Assembly: GCA_943370595.1 (NCBI GenBank)
Contig: CALRRO020000019.1
Span: 1 to 64,000 of the forward strand
Length of the DNA stretch: 64,000 nt
Direction of reading: 5' to 3'
Source: Piscinibacter sp943370595
Lineage (GTDB): Bacteria; Pseudomonadota; Gammaproteobacteria; Burkholderiales; Burkholderiaceae_C
The translations under genes were made by a program, and so were the position numbers. This document shows positions 55,208-64,000 of the stretch, piece after piece (within the stretch, counting starts at the first letter, position 1; each line of letters starts with the position of its first letter). Below the pieces are notes generated by a model. The model searched no databases. It worked only from the letters and a program-made list of their open reading frames with translations, and was not told the DNA's origin.

Positions 55208-55236
55208 ACAATAACATCAAGAGGATACGAAGACAA
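55208..55236 (-). promoter_or_regulatory. Possible sigma70 promoter for fimV
   Basis: On the minus strand TTGTCT (-35) and TATTGT (-10) are spaced by 17 bases in an AT-richer patch of the 231-bp asd-fimV gap. Each hexamer matches the consensus at four of six positions. It would give a leader of about 95 bases. Confidence 0.35.
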
Positions 55237-55336
55237 GCTCATGCATTGGCTGATATTCGTCCCACGCCGTTCGCATCACGCCTTCGCGTGACAAATGTTG
55301 CAGCGCGCCAACGGCAGGCCGTCGGCGCGCACCAGC

Positions 55337-56464
55337 TCATGCCTCGACCAGGATGCGCAGCATGCGGCGCAACGGCTCGGCCGCACCCCACAGCAGCTGG
55401 TCGCCGATCGTGAAGGCCCCGAGGTACTGCGGGCCCATGGCCAGCTGGCGGATGCGGCCGACCGGGATGGTCAACGTGCCCGTCACCGCCACCGGCGTCA
55501 GGTCCTTCATCGTGGCTTCACGGGTGTTGGGAACCACCTTCACCCAGGCGTTGTCGGCTGCAATCATGGCCTCCACATCGGCCACCGGCACGTCTTTCTT
55601 GAGCTTGAACATCAGCGCCTGGCTGTGGCAGCGCATCGCGCCGATGCGCACGCAGAAGCCATCGACGGGCACCGCGGCGGTTCCGAACCCCGCGCCCTGG
55701 CCGAGGATCTTGTTCGTCTCGGCGCCGCCCTTCCACTCCTCGCGGCTGACGCCGTTGCCGAGGTCCTTGTCGATCCACGGGATCAGCGAACCGCCCAGCG
55801 GCACGCCGAAGTTGGCAGTCTCCGCCTCGGTGAGTGCACGCTGCTTGCCGACGATCTTCCGGTCGATCTCGAGGATGGCGCTCTTCGGGTCGTCGAGCAG
55901 CGTCTTGACCTCGGCGTTGAGCGTGCCGAACTGCGTCAGCAGCTCGCGCATGTGCTGCGCACCGCCGCCCGACGCGGCCTGGTAGGTCATGGTGCTCATC
56001 CACTCGACCAGCCCGGCCTTGTACAGCGCGCCGACGCCCATCAGCATGCAGCTGACGGTGCAGTTGCCGCCGATCCAGTTGCGGCCGCCCTGCGCGAGCG
56101 CATTCTTGATCACCGGCAGGTTGACCGGGTCGAGCACGATGACCGCGTCGTCCTTCATGCGCAACGTCGAGGCCGCGTCGATCCAGTGGCCGGTCCAGCC
56201 GGCAGCGCGCAGCTTGGGGAACACCTCGGTGGTGTAGTCGCCGCCCTGGGCGGTGATGATGATCTCGCAGCGCTTGAGCGCCTCGATGTCGTAGGCGTCC
56301 TTGAGCGTCTTCTCGTTCTTCGCCATCGCCGGGGCAGCGCCGCCGGCATTGCTGGTGCTGAAGAACACCGGCTCGATGTAGGCGAAGTCGCCCTCGGCCT
56401 GCATGCGGTCCATCAGCACGGAGCCGACCATGCCGCGCCATCCGACCAATCCCGTGAGTCTCAT
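55337..56464 (-). CDS. asd: Aspartate-semialdehyde dehydrogenase
   Basis: The 375-residue protein has the N-terminal NADP loop GLVGWRGMVGSVLMDRM, the active-site Cys in IGGNCTVSCMLMGVGAL and QAASGGGAQHMRELLTQ, all in the form seen in the Gram-negative Asd group. It reduces aspartyl phosphate for lysine, methionine, threonine and diaminopimelate synthesis. The start at 56464 (MRLTGLVGW) is the standard one. It lies 90 bp after leuB with a strong hairpin between them, and 231 bp before fimV. Confidence 0.95.
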   Translation of the reverse strand: MRLTGLVGWRGMVGSVLMDRMQAEGDFAYIEPVFFSTSNAGGAAPAMAKNEKTLKDAYDIEALKRCEIIITAQGGDYTTEVFPKLRAAGWTGHWIDAASTLRMKDDAVIVLDPVNLPVIKNALAQGGRNWIGGNCTVSCMLMGVGALYKAGLVEWMSTMTYQAASGGGAQHMRELLTQFGTLNAEVKTLLDDPKSAILEIDRKIVGKQRALTEAETANFGVPLGGSLIPWIDKDLGNGVSREEWKGGAETNKILGQGAGFGTAAVPVDGFCVRIGAMRCHSQALMFKLKKDVPVADVEAMIAADNAWVKVVPNTREATMKDLTPVAVTGTLTIPVGRIRQLAMGPQYLGAFTIGDQLLWGAAEPLRRMLRILVEA

Positions 56465-56504
56465 CGTCGTCGCCCTTTCTGAAAGTGTCTGCAAACTCTT
56501 GACT

Positions 56505-56527
56505 CCCCCGGGTCGCTTCGCCGGGGG
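56505..56527 (-). terminator. Strong hairpin between leuB and asd
   Basis: Arms cccccgg and ccggggg enclose a nine-base loop in the 90-bp gap after leuB. The stem is all G and C, but no T tract follows, so it may be a weak terminator or an attenuator that lowers read-through into asd. Confidence 0.45.
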
Positions 56528-56554
56528 ATGAGGGCGAGACGAACCGGAGCCGAA

Positions 56555-57655
56555 CTAGCTCTTGGTAATGGTTTTGGTGGTCTTGGCGGAAAGCGCAGCG
56601 ACCACGGCGTCGCCCATGGCGCGCGTGCCCACCTTGGTGGTGCCTTCCGACCAGATGTCCGCCGTGCGCAGCCCCGACGCGAGCACGTGCTGGACCGCCG
56701 ACTCGATTCGGTCGGCAGCCTCGGGCTGGTTCAGGGAGAAGCGGAGCATCATGGCCACGGACAGGATTGTAGCCAGCGGGTTGGCGAGGTCCTTACCGGC
56801 GATGTCGGGCGCGCTGCCGTGGCTGGGCTCGTACAGGCCGCGCCCGGCTTCGTTCAGCGAAGCCGAGGGCAGCATGCCGATCGAGCCGGTCAGCATCGCC
56901 GCCTCGTCGGAGAGGATGTCGCCGAACATGTTGCCGGTGACCAGCACGTCGAACTTCTTCGGCGCCTTGACCAGCTGCATCGCCGCGTTGTCGACGTACA
57001 TGTGCTCCAGCTCGACGTCCGGGTACTGCGCATGCACCTCGGTGACCACGTCCTTCCAGAACTGGAAGGTCTCCAGCACGTTGGCCTTGTCGACGCTGGT
57101 CACCTTCTTGCTGCGCTTGCGCGCGGCCTGGAAGGCGACGTGGGCGATGCGCTCGATCTCCGGGCGCGAGTAGCGCATGGTGTCGAAGGCCTCCGGCGCG
57201 CCCTTGAAGGCGCCGTCGGGCGATTCGCGCCGTCCGCGCGGCTGGCCGAAGTAGATGTCGCCGGTCAGCTCGCGGATGATCAGGATGTCGAGCCCGGCCA
57301 CCAGTTCGGGCTTCAGGCTCGACGCGTGGGTGAGTTGCTCGTAGCAGATCGCCGGGCGGAAGTTGGCGAACAGGCCGAGGTTCTTGCGCAGGCCGAGGAT
57401 GGCCTGCTCGGGACGCAGCGCGCGCTCGAGCTTGTCGTACTTCCAGTCGCCCACGGCGCCGAACAGCACCGCATCGGCCTCCTTGGCGAGCTTCAGCGTC
57501 GAGTCGGGCAGCGGGTGGCCGTGCGATTCGTAGGCCGCGCCGCCCACCGGGGCAGTCTCGGTCTCGAACGTCAGGTCGAGGCACTGCATCGCGCGCTGCG
57601 CCTGCGCAACGATCTCGGTGCCGATGCCGTCGCCCGGCAGGATGGCGATCTTCAA
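56555..57655 (-). CDS. leuB: 3-isopropylmalate dehydrogenase
   Basis: The 366-residue enzyme has MKIAILPGDGIGTEIVAQ at the start, LRKNLGLFANFRPA with the substrate-binding arginines, TGNMFGDILSDEAAML with the metal-binding Asp residues and EPSHGSAPDIAGKDLANP near the end. It carries out the oxidative decarboxylation of 3-isopropylmalate in leucine synthesis. It follows leuD by 13 bp in the leuC-leuD-leuB order, and the shared strand suggests one transcript. Confidence 0.96.
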   Translation of the reverse strand: MKIAILPGDGIGTEIVAQAQRAMQCLDLTFETETAPVGGAAYESHGHPLPDSTLKLAKEADAVLFGAVGDWKYDKLERALRPEQAILGLRKNLGLFANFRPAICYEQLTHASSLKPELVAGLDILIIRELTGDIYFGQPRGRRESPDGAFKGAPEAFDTMRYSRPEIERIAHVAFQAARKRSKKVTSVDKANVLETFQFWKDVVTEVHAQYPDVELEHMYVDNAAMQLVKAPKKFDVLVTGNMFGDILSDEAAMLTGSIGMLPSASLNEAGRGLYEPSHGSAPDIAGKDLANPLATILSVAMMLRFSLNQPEAADRIESAVQHVLASGLRTADIWSEGTTKVGTRAMGDAVVAALSAKTTKTITKS

Positions 57656-57668
57656 GAGGATGTCCTTG

Positions 57669-58313
57669 TCAGAGGGTGTGGGCGAGCCAGGGCTTCTTCA
57701 GCAGGCGCTCGGCCTCGAAGCTGCGGATCTTGTCGGCATGGCGCAGCGTCAGGCCGATGTCGTCGAAGCCGCCCAGCAGGCAGTACTTGCGGAACAGCTG
57801 CACCTCGAAGGGCAGGCCGGTGCCGTCGGGCTTGATGACGAGCTGGCGATCCAGGTCGACGGTCAGCTGGTAGCCGGTGAAGGCCGCCACCTCGTCGAAC
57901 AGCATGCTCACCTGCGCCTCGGGCAGCACGATGGGCAGCAGGCCGTTCTTGAAGCAGTTGCTGAAGAAGATGTCGGCGTAGCTCGGCGCGATGATGGCGC
58001 GGAAGCCGTACTGGTCCAGCGCCCAGGGCGCGTGCTCGCGCGACGAGCCGCAGCCGAAGTTCTTGCGCGCCAGCAGGATCGAGGCGCCCTGGTAGCGCGG
58101 CTGGTTGAGCACGAAGTCCGGGTTCGACTTGCGCGAGGCCGGGTCCTGGCCCGGCTCACCGCGGTCGAGGTAGCGCCACTCGTCGAACAGGTTGGGCCCG
58201 AAGCCCGAGCGCTTGATCGACTTGAGGAACTGCTTGGGGATGATCGCGTCGGTGTCGACGTTCTCGCGGTCCAGCGGCGCGACCAGCCCTTTGTGCACGG
58301 TGAAGGCTTGCAT
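57669..58313 (-). CDS. leuD: 3-isopropylmalate dehydratase small subunit
   Basis: The 214-residue protein begins MQAFTVHKGLVAPLDRENVDTDAIIPKQ in spirit, with the conserved NVDTDAIIPKQFL, then ARKNFGCGSSREHAPWAL, the swivel-domain substrate loop. It pairs with LeuC to isomerise isopropylmalate. The start is at 58313, 8 bp after the stop of the small lipoprotein gene. Length and motifs match the LeuD1 type found in Proteobacteria. Confidence 0.96.
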   Translation of the reverse strand: MQAFTVHKGLVAPLDRENVDTDAIIPKQFLKSIKRSGFGPNLFDEWRYLDRGEPGQDPASRKSNPDFVLNQPRYQGASILLARKNFGCGSSREHAPWALDQYGFRAIIAPSYADIFFSNCFKNGLLPIVLPEAQVSMLFDEVAAFTGYQLTVDLDRQLVIKPDGTGLPFEVQLFRKYCLLGGFDDIGLTLRHADKIRSFEAERLLKKPWLAHTL

Positions 58314-58321
58314 GTCCGGGC

Positions 58322-58450
58322 CTACTTCTTCTTCGCGGCTTCTTCGACCTTCTCGCCGCCCTTCTGGATGTCCTTGCCGATGCCTTCGATGGTGTTGCAG
58401 CCGGCCAGCAGGTAGAGCGAGGCGAGGAAGGCGAACAGGATGCGCTTCAT
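58322..58450 (-). CDS. Entericidin A/B family small lipoprotein
   Basis: This 42-residue protein has a hydrophobic signal and lipobox LYLLAGC, so Cys18 would be lipidated, followed by NTIEGIGKDIQKGGEKVEE and a Lys-rich end. The motif NT(I/V)xGxGKDIQxGGE is that of entericidin-like lipoproteins. It has a strong ribosome binding site (AAGGAGA, eight bases from the ATG) and sits between leuC and leuD, 30 bp and 8 bp from them, as in other Burkholderiales. Its role is unknown; E. coli relatives form an antidote/toxin pair in cell death, but only one is present here. Confidence 0.9.
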   Translation of the reverse strand: MKRILFAFLASLYLLAGCNTIEGIGKDIQKGGEKVEEAAKKK

Positions 58451-58480
58451 GAACGGGTCTCCTTGGGCAGGTGAAGCTCG

Positions 58481-59902
58481 TCAGGCGATGCGCCGGACGT
58501 CGACGAAATGGCCTTCGATGGCCGCCGCCGCGGCCATCGCCGGGCTGACCAGGTGGGTGCGGCCGCCGGCACCCTGGCGGCCTTCGAAGTTGCGGTTGGA
58601 GGTGGAGGCGCAGCGCTCGCCCGGCTCCAGCCGGTCGGCGTTCATCGCCAGGCACATCGAGCAGCCCGGCTCGCGCCACTCGAAGCCGGCGGCCTTGAAG
58701 ACCTCGTGCAGGCCTTCGCGCTCCGCTTGCGCCTTCACCAGGCCCGAGCCCGGCACCACCATCGCCAGCTTGACGTTGCCGGCGACACGCCGCCCGAGCT
58801 TGCGCACCACGGCCGCGGCCTCGCGCAGGTCCTCGATGCGCGAGTTCGTGCACGAGCCGATGAACACCTTGTCGATCAGGATGTCGGCGATTGGCTTGTT
58901 CGGCTCGAGCGCCATGTACTGCAGCGCGCGTTCCATCGCGCCACGCTTGCCGGCGTCCTTCTCGCGGTCCGGATCGGGCACGCGGTCTTCGATGGACAGC
59001 ACCATCTCGGGCGACGTGCCCCAGGTCACCTGCGGGCGGATCTGGCTGGCGTCGAGCTCGACGATGGCATCCCAGGTCGCGTCGTCGTCCGAGCGCAGCG
59101 TGCGCCAGTAGGCGACCGCCTGCTCCCACTCGAGGCCCGCCGGCGCGAACGGCCGGCCCTTGACGTAGGCGATCGTGGTCTCGTCCACCGCGACCAGGCC
59201 GGCACGCGCGCCGCCTTCGATCGCCATGTTGCACACCGTCATGCGGCCTTCCATCGAAAGCGCACGGATTGCCGAACCGCCGAACTCGATCGTGTAGCCG
59301 GTGCCGCCGGCCGTGCCGATCTTGCCGATGATGGCCAGCACGATGTCCTTGGCCGAGCAGCCACGCGCCAGCGTGCCTTCGACCTTGACCAACATGTTCT
59401 TAGCCTTCTTGGCCAGCAGTGTCTGCGTGGCCAGCACGTGTTCGACCTCGCTGGTGCCGATGCCGTGCGCGAGCGCGCCGAAGGCGCCGTGGGTCGAAGT
59501 GTGCGAGTCGCCGCAGACCACCGTCATGCCCGGCAGCGTGGCGCCCTGCTCCGGCCCGATCACGTGCACGATGCCCTGGCGCTTGTCGAGGAACGGGAAG
59601 AAGGCCGCGGCGCCGAAGGCCTTGATGTTGGCGTCCAGCGTGACGACCTGCTGCTTCGAGGTCGGATCCGTGATGCCGTCGTAGCCGCGCTCCCAGCCGG
59701 TGGTCGGCGTGTTGTGGTCGGCGGTGGCAACGATCGAGCTCACGCGCCATGGTTTGCGGCCGGCCAGGCGCAGGCCTTCGAAAGCCTGCGGGCTGGTCAC
59801 CTCGTGCACCAGGTGGCGGTCGATGTACAGCACCGAGGTGCCGTCGTCCTCGGTGTGGACGACGTGCTCGTCCCAGATCTTGTCGTACAGGGTGCGGGGC
59901 AT
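58481..59902 (-). CDS. leuC: 3-isopropylmalate dehydratase large subunit
   Basis: The 473-residue aconitase-type protein has LYDKIWDEHVVHTEDDGTS, VVCGDSHTSTHGAFGALAHG and the cluster ligands in VFIGSCTNSRIEDLREA and EPGCSMCLAMN. It carries a [4Fe-4S] cluster and acts with LeuD. The start at 59902 (MPRTLYDKI) is the conserved one. A possible promoter lies 35 bp upstream, after the gltA terminator, so leuC probably starts its own transcript covering the lipoprotein, leuD and leuB. Confidence 0.96.
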   Translation of the reverse strand: MPRTLYDKIWDEHVVHTEDDGTSVLYIDRHLVHEVTSPQAFEGLRLAGRKPWRVSSIVATADHNTPTTGWERGYDGITDPTSKQQVVTLDANIKAFGAAAFFPFLDKRQGIVHVIGPEQGATLPGMTVVCGDSHTSTHGAFGALAHGIGTSEVEHVLATQTLLAKKAKNMLVKVEGTLARGCSAKDIVLAIIGKIGTAGGTGYTIEFGGSAIRALSMEGRMTVCNMAIEGGARAGLVAVDETTIAYVKGRPFAPAGLEWEQAVAYWRTLRSDDDATWDAIVELDASQIRPQVTWGTSPEMVLSIEDRVPDPDREKDAGKRGAMERALQYMALEPNKPIADILIDKVFIGSCTNSRIEDLREAAAVVRKLGRRVAGNVKLAMVVPGSGLVKAQAEREGLHEVFKAAGFEWREPGCSMCLAMNADRLEPGERCASTSNRNFEGRQGAGGRTHLVSPAMAAAAAIEGHFVDVRRIA

Positions 59903-59936
59903 GGGCTCTCGCGGCTGGTTCAGCGGGGAACCGACA

Positions 59937-59942
59937 ATTTTA
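59937..59942 (-). promoter_or_regulatory. Possible -10 element of a leuC promoter
   Basis: TAAAAT on the minus strand matches the -10 consensus at five of six positions, 35 bases before the leuC start and just beyond the gltA terminator. A good -35 hexamer is not seen at 16-18 bases, so support is weak. Confidence 0.3.
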
Positions 59943-59958
59943 GGCGCTTGGCAAGCAA

Positions 59959-59988
59959 AAGGCCCCGGCACTCGCGTGCAGGGGCCTT
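59959..59988 (-). terminator. Intrinsic terminator of gltA
   Basis: The minus-strand transcript forms AAGGCCCC paired with GGGGCCTT, with an inner gcac/gtgc stem and a small loop, followed by two more T residues beyond the stem (TTTT in all). It begins 22 bases past the gltA stop and closes the sdh-gltA transcript. Confidence 0.85.
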
Positions 59989-60010
59989 CGCGACGGCGTC
60001 GACCGGCGGA

Positions 60011-61320
<1,310 letters not shown>

Positions 61321-61324
<4 letters not shown>

Positions 61325-61686
61325 GGTGGGTTCCTTGAATGGCGAGTCGGGGTTGAGGCCGGGCTTGTCTCCAGCGGTCGGGCTCGTGTCGGCCCTTGAT
61401 CTTCTTTTGGGTCGCGGGCCGGGCTCGGCGAGCGCATCAGGCCCAGCACCTCGATGACGTCGTCCCGCACCAGCTCGCCCTCCGGCTCCTTGCGGCGCAG
61501 CAGCAGGTCGAGCAGGTCGTTGTCGGCCAGGTCCATCAGCGCCAGCATGCCCGAGGCCTGCTGCTCGGTGATGCGGCCCGCGCCCTGGGCGAAGAAGCGT
61601 TCGACGAACAAGTCGTTCTCGAGCAGCCCGCGCCGGCAGCGCCAGCGCAGCTTGGAGAGGGCGCGTTCGTCGATCAGCGCGGGCAT
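61321..61686 (-). CDS. sdhE: FAD assembly factor SdhE
   Basis: The 121-residue protein has the conserved KLRWRCRRGLLENDLFVERFF, with the RGxxE motif needed to add FAD to SdhA, followed by helices ending LADNDLLDLLLRRKEP. Usual members have 80-95 residues; this one continues with about 30 Pro/Arg/Ser-rich residues that overlap the gltA start, so a trimmed or poorly conserved tail is likely. It follows sdhB by 13 bp. Confidence 0.9.
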
Positions 61687-61699
61687 GGCATGGCTGTGA

Positions 61700-62404
61700 T
61701 CACACCGCGCGGCGGACCATCAGCTCCTTGATCTTGCCGATCGCCTTGGTCGGGTTCAGGCCCTTCGGGCAGACGTCGACGCAGTTCATGATCGTGTGGC
61801 AGCGGAACAGGCGGTACGGGTCCTCGAGGTTGTCGAGGCGGCCGGCGGTGTCCTGGTCACGGCTGTCGGCGATGAAGCGGTAGGCCTGCAGCAGGCCGGC
61901 CGGGCCGACGAACTTGTCCGGGTTCCACCAGAAGCTCGGGCAGCTGGTGCTGCAGCTGGCGCACAGGATGCACTCGTACAGGCCATTGAGTTCGTCGCGC
62001 TCTTCCGGCGTCTGCAGGCGCTCCTTGTCGGGCGGCTGCTCGTCGTTGACGAGGTAGGGCTTGATCGAGTGGTACTGCTTGAAGAACTGCGTCATGTCCA
62101 CGATCAGGTCGCGGATCACCGGCAGGCCCGGCAGCGGCTTGAGCACCACCACGCCGGGCAGCGTGCGCATGTTGGTCAGGCAGGCCAGGCCGTTCTTGCC
62201 GTTGATGTTCATCGCGTCCGAACCGCACACGCCCTCGCGGCAGCTGCGGCGGAAGCTCAGCGTCGGGTCGACCGCCTTGAGCTTCATCAGCGCGTCGAGC
62301 AGCATGCGCTCGGAGCCGTCGAGCTCGACCTCGAGGGTCTGCATGCGCGGCTTCGCGTCGGTGTCGGGGTCGTAGCGGTAGATCTGGAAGACACGCTTGG
62401 TCAT
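61700..62404 (-). CDS. sdhB: Succinate dehydrogenase iron-sulfur subunit
   Basis: The 234-residue protein has the [2Fe-2S] ligands in SCREGVCGSDAMNINGKNG, then LACL, the [4Fe-4S] ligands in CILCASCSTSCP and the [3Fe-4S] ligands in CHTIMNCVDVCPKGLNP. It passes electrons from SdhA to quinone at the inner membrane. It follows sdhA by 16 bp. Confidence 0.97.
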   Translation of the reverse strand: MTKRVFQIYRYDPDTDAKPRMQTLEVELDGSERMLLDALMKLKAVDPTLSFRRSCREGVCGSDAMNINGKNGLACLTNMRTLPGVVVLKPLPGLPVIRDLIVDMTQFFKQYHSIKPYLVNDEQPPDKERLQTPEERDELNGLYECILCASCSTSCPSFWWNPDKFVGPAGLLQAYRFIADSRDQDTAGRLDNLEDPYRLFRCHTIMNCVDVCPKGLNPTKAIGKIKELMVRRAV

Positions 62405-62420
62405 GTCGATCTTTCGGGAA

Positions 62421-64000
62421 TCAGAACGTGCGGACCTTGGGTGGAATCGACTCGGCCGTCAGCGGCTTCAGGTTCACCGGCTTGTAGTCGAGCCGGTTGC
62501 CCTCGCTGTACCAGAGCGTGTGCGTCATCCAGACGGCGTCGTTGCGGCCGTTCGGATGCTCGGGCGTGTCGGCGTAGTCGTTGACGGTGTGGGCACCGCG
62601 GCTTTCGTGGCGGGCAGCGGCGGAGATCATCGTGGCCAGCGCCGACTCGATCAGGTTCTCGACCTCGAGCGCCTCGATGCGCGCGGTGTTGAAGACCTTG
62701 GACTTGTCGGCCAGGTGGATGCCCTTCACGCGCTCGGCGATGTCCTTGATCTTGACCACGCCCTCGTCCATCGACGCCTGGGTGCGGAACACGCCGGCGT
62801 GCTGCTGCATGGCCTTGCGCAGGTCGTTGGCAACGTCCTGGGCGTACTCGCCGCCGGTGCTCTTCTCGTACTTCGCCAGGCGCGCCAGCGTGCGGTCGGC
62901 GGCGTCGGCCGGCAGCGGCTTGTGGTTCTTGGTCTTCAGTGCGCTGTCGACGATGTGGTTGCCGGCGGCGCGGCCGAACACCAGCAGGTCGAGCAGCGAG
63001 TTGGTGCCCAGGCGGTTGGCGCCGTGCACGCTGACGCAGGAGCATTCGCCCACTGCATACAGGCCGTTGACCACCGCGTTGGGCACGCCGTTCTTCGGGA
63101 TCACCACCTGGCCATTGATGTTGGTCGGGATGCCGCCCATCTGGTAGTGGATGGTCGGCACCACCGGAATCGGTTCCTTGGTGATGTCGACGTTGGCGAA
63201 GTTGTGGCCGATCTCGAACACGCTCGGCAGCCGCTTCATGATCGTCTCGGCGCCGAGGTGGGTCATGTCGAGCACGACGTAGTCCTTGTTCGGACCGCAG
63301 CCGCGCCCTTCCTTGATCTCCTGGTCCATGCAGCGCGAGACGAAGTCGCGCGGCGCCAGGTCCTTCAGCGTCGGGGCGTAGCGCTCCATGAAGCGCTCGC
63401 CATTGCTGTTGCGCAGGATCGCGCCTTCGCCGCGGCAGCCTTCGGTCAACAGCACACCCGCGCCGGCCACGCCGGTCGGGTGGAATTGCCAGAACTCCAT
63501 GTCTTCCAGCGGGATGCCGGCGCGCGCCGCCATGCCCAGGCCGTCACCGGTGTTGATGAAGGCGTTGGTGCTGGCCGCGAAGATGCGGCCCGCGCCGCCA
63601 GTGGCCAGCAGCACGGTCTTCGCCTCGAAGATGTGCAGTTCGCCGGTCTCCATCTCGAGCGCAGTCACGCCGACCACGTCGCCCTCGGCGTCGCGGATCA
63701 GGTCGAGCGCCATCCACTCGACGAAGAAGTTGGTGCGCGACTTGACGTTCTGCTGGTACAGCGTGTGCAGCATCGCGTGGCCGGTGCGGTCGGCCGCGGC
63801 GCAGGCGCGCTGCACCGGCTTCTCGCCGTAGTTGGCGGTGTGGCCGCCGAACGGGCGCTGGTAGATGGTGCCGTCGGGGTTGCGGTCGAACGGCATGCCG
63901 AAGTGCTCGAGCTCGTAGACGACCTTCGGCGCCTCGCGGCACATGAACTCGATCGCGTCCTGGTCGCCGAGCCAGTCGGAGCCCTTGACGGTGTCGAAGA
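62421..64000 (-). CDS. sdhA: Succinate dehydrogenase flavoprotein subunit, C-terminal part
   Basis: The frame is open to the right edge, so the start lies outside the window. About 525 residues are visible. They include RTGHAMLHTLYQQNVKSRT, VLLATGGAGRIFAASTNAF, the substrate-site QFHPTGVAGAGVLLTEGCRGEG, YQMGGIPTNINGQVV and GECSCVSVHGANRLGTNSLLDL. The N-terminal FAD-attachment histidine lies off the edge. It oxidises succinate to fumarate with covalently bound FAD. SdhC and SdhD are expected further upstream. Confidence 0.96.
   Translation of the reverse strand, partial: FDTVKGSDWLGDQDAIEFMCREAPKVVYELEHFGMPFDRNPDGTIYQRPFGGHTANYGEKPVQRACAAADRTGHAMLHTLYQQNVKSRTNFFVEWMALDLIRDAEGDVVGVTALEMETGELHIFEAKTVLLATGGAGRIFAASTNAFINTGDGLGMAARAGIPLEDMEFWQFHPTGVAGAGVLLTEGCRGEGAILRNSNGERFMERYAPTLKDLAPRDFVSRCMDQEIKEGRGCGPNKDYVVLDMTHLGAETIMKRLPSVFEIGHNFANVDITKEPIPVVPTIHYQMGGIPTNINGQVVIPKNGVPNAVVNGLYAVGECSCVSVHGANRLGTNSLLDLLVFGRAAGNHIVDSALKTKNHKPLPADAADRTLARLAKYEKSTGGEYAQDVANDLRKAMQQHAGVFRTQASMDEGVVKIKDIAERVKGIHLADKSKVFNTARIEALEVENLIESALATMISAAARHESRGAHTVNDYADTPEHPNGRNDAVWMTHTLWYSEGNRLDYKPVNLKPLTAESIPPKVRTF

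Overview
The window reads as a chromosomal segment of a high-GC betaproteobacterium of the order Burkholderiales, probably near the Rubrivivax/Leptothrix/Methylibium group. The evidence is the gene order sdhA-sdhB-sdhE-gltA, leuC-entericidin-leuD-leuB-asd-fimV-truA-trpF-trpB-trpA-accD and folC-SPOR-cvpA-purF-metZ-gltX, together with an exosortase A (XrtA/PEP-CTERM) type exopolysaccharide locus. Almost everything lies on the minus strand.

Region 1 (1-2529) is a worn boundary. It holds the 3' end of a beta-helix surface protein, then a lone SAM methyltransferase bracketed by two decayed fragments of IS66-family transposase genes.

Region 2 (2530-21759) is a run of fourteen exopolysaccharide genes on the minus strand. 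In transcription order they are: initiating sugar transferase, export lipoprotein, chain-length protein, tyrosine autokinase, outer-membrane barrel, AAA+ ATPase, polysaccharide deacetylase, GT4 glycosyltransferase, asparagine-synthetase-like amidotransferase, GT2 glycosyltransferase, formyltransferase, second deacetylase, O-antigen-ligase/polymerase, GT2 glycosyltransferase and Wzx-like flippase (the flippase closes the run). No exosortase, PrsK/PrsR or FemAB gene is visible here. The ATPase carries a C-terminal half that looks like a UDP-GlcNAc 2-epimerase with all four catalytic residues replaced.

Region 3 (21892-29183) holds a terminator, the tRNA genes Asp, Glu and Ala (transcribed Ala-Glu-Asp), gltX, metZ, purF, cvpA, a SPOR-domain gene and folC.

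Region 4 (29263-47816) is the most unusual part: an 18.6-kb biosynthetic island lying between folC and accD, genes that are neighbours in many proteobacteria. It encodes a Sfp-type phosphopantetheinyl transferase, a membrane-anchored CocE/S15 hydrolase, a JmjC-like cupin, a methyltransferase, two alpha/beta hydrolases, a C-A-T-C-T-T peptide synthetase and an A-T-KS-AT-T-aminotransferase hybrid synthase. The domain logic predicts a valine-type starter extended by malonyl-CoA, transaminated at the beta position to give a 3,4-diamino acid, then joined to glycine and to a further unknown unit.

Region 5 (47984-64000) is conserved primary metabolism: accD, tryptophan genes, truA, fimV, asd, leucine genes, citrate synthase and succinate dehydrogenase. 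The last gene, sdhA, runs off the window. All functional calls rest on reading motifs by eye; no database search was possible.
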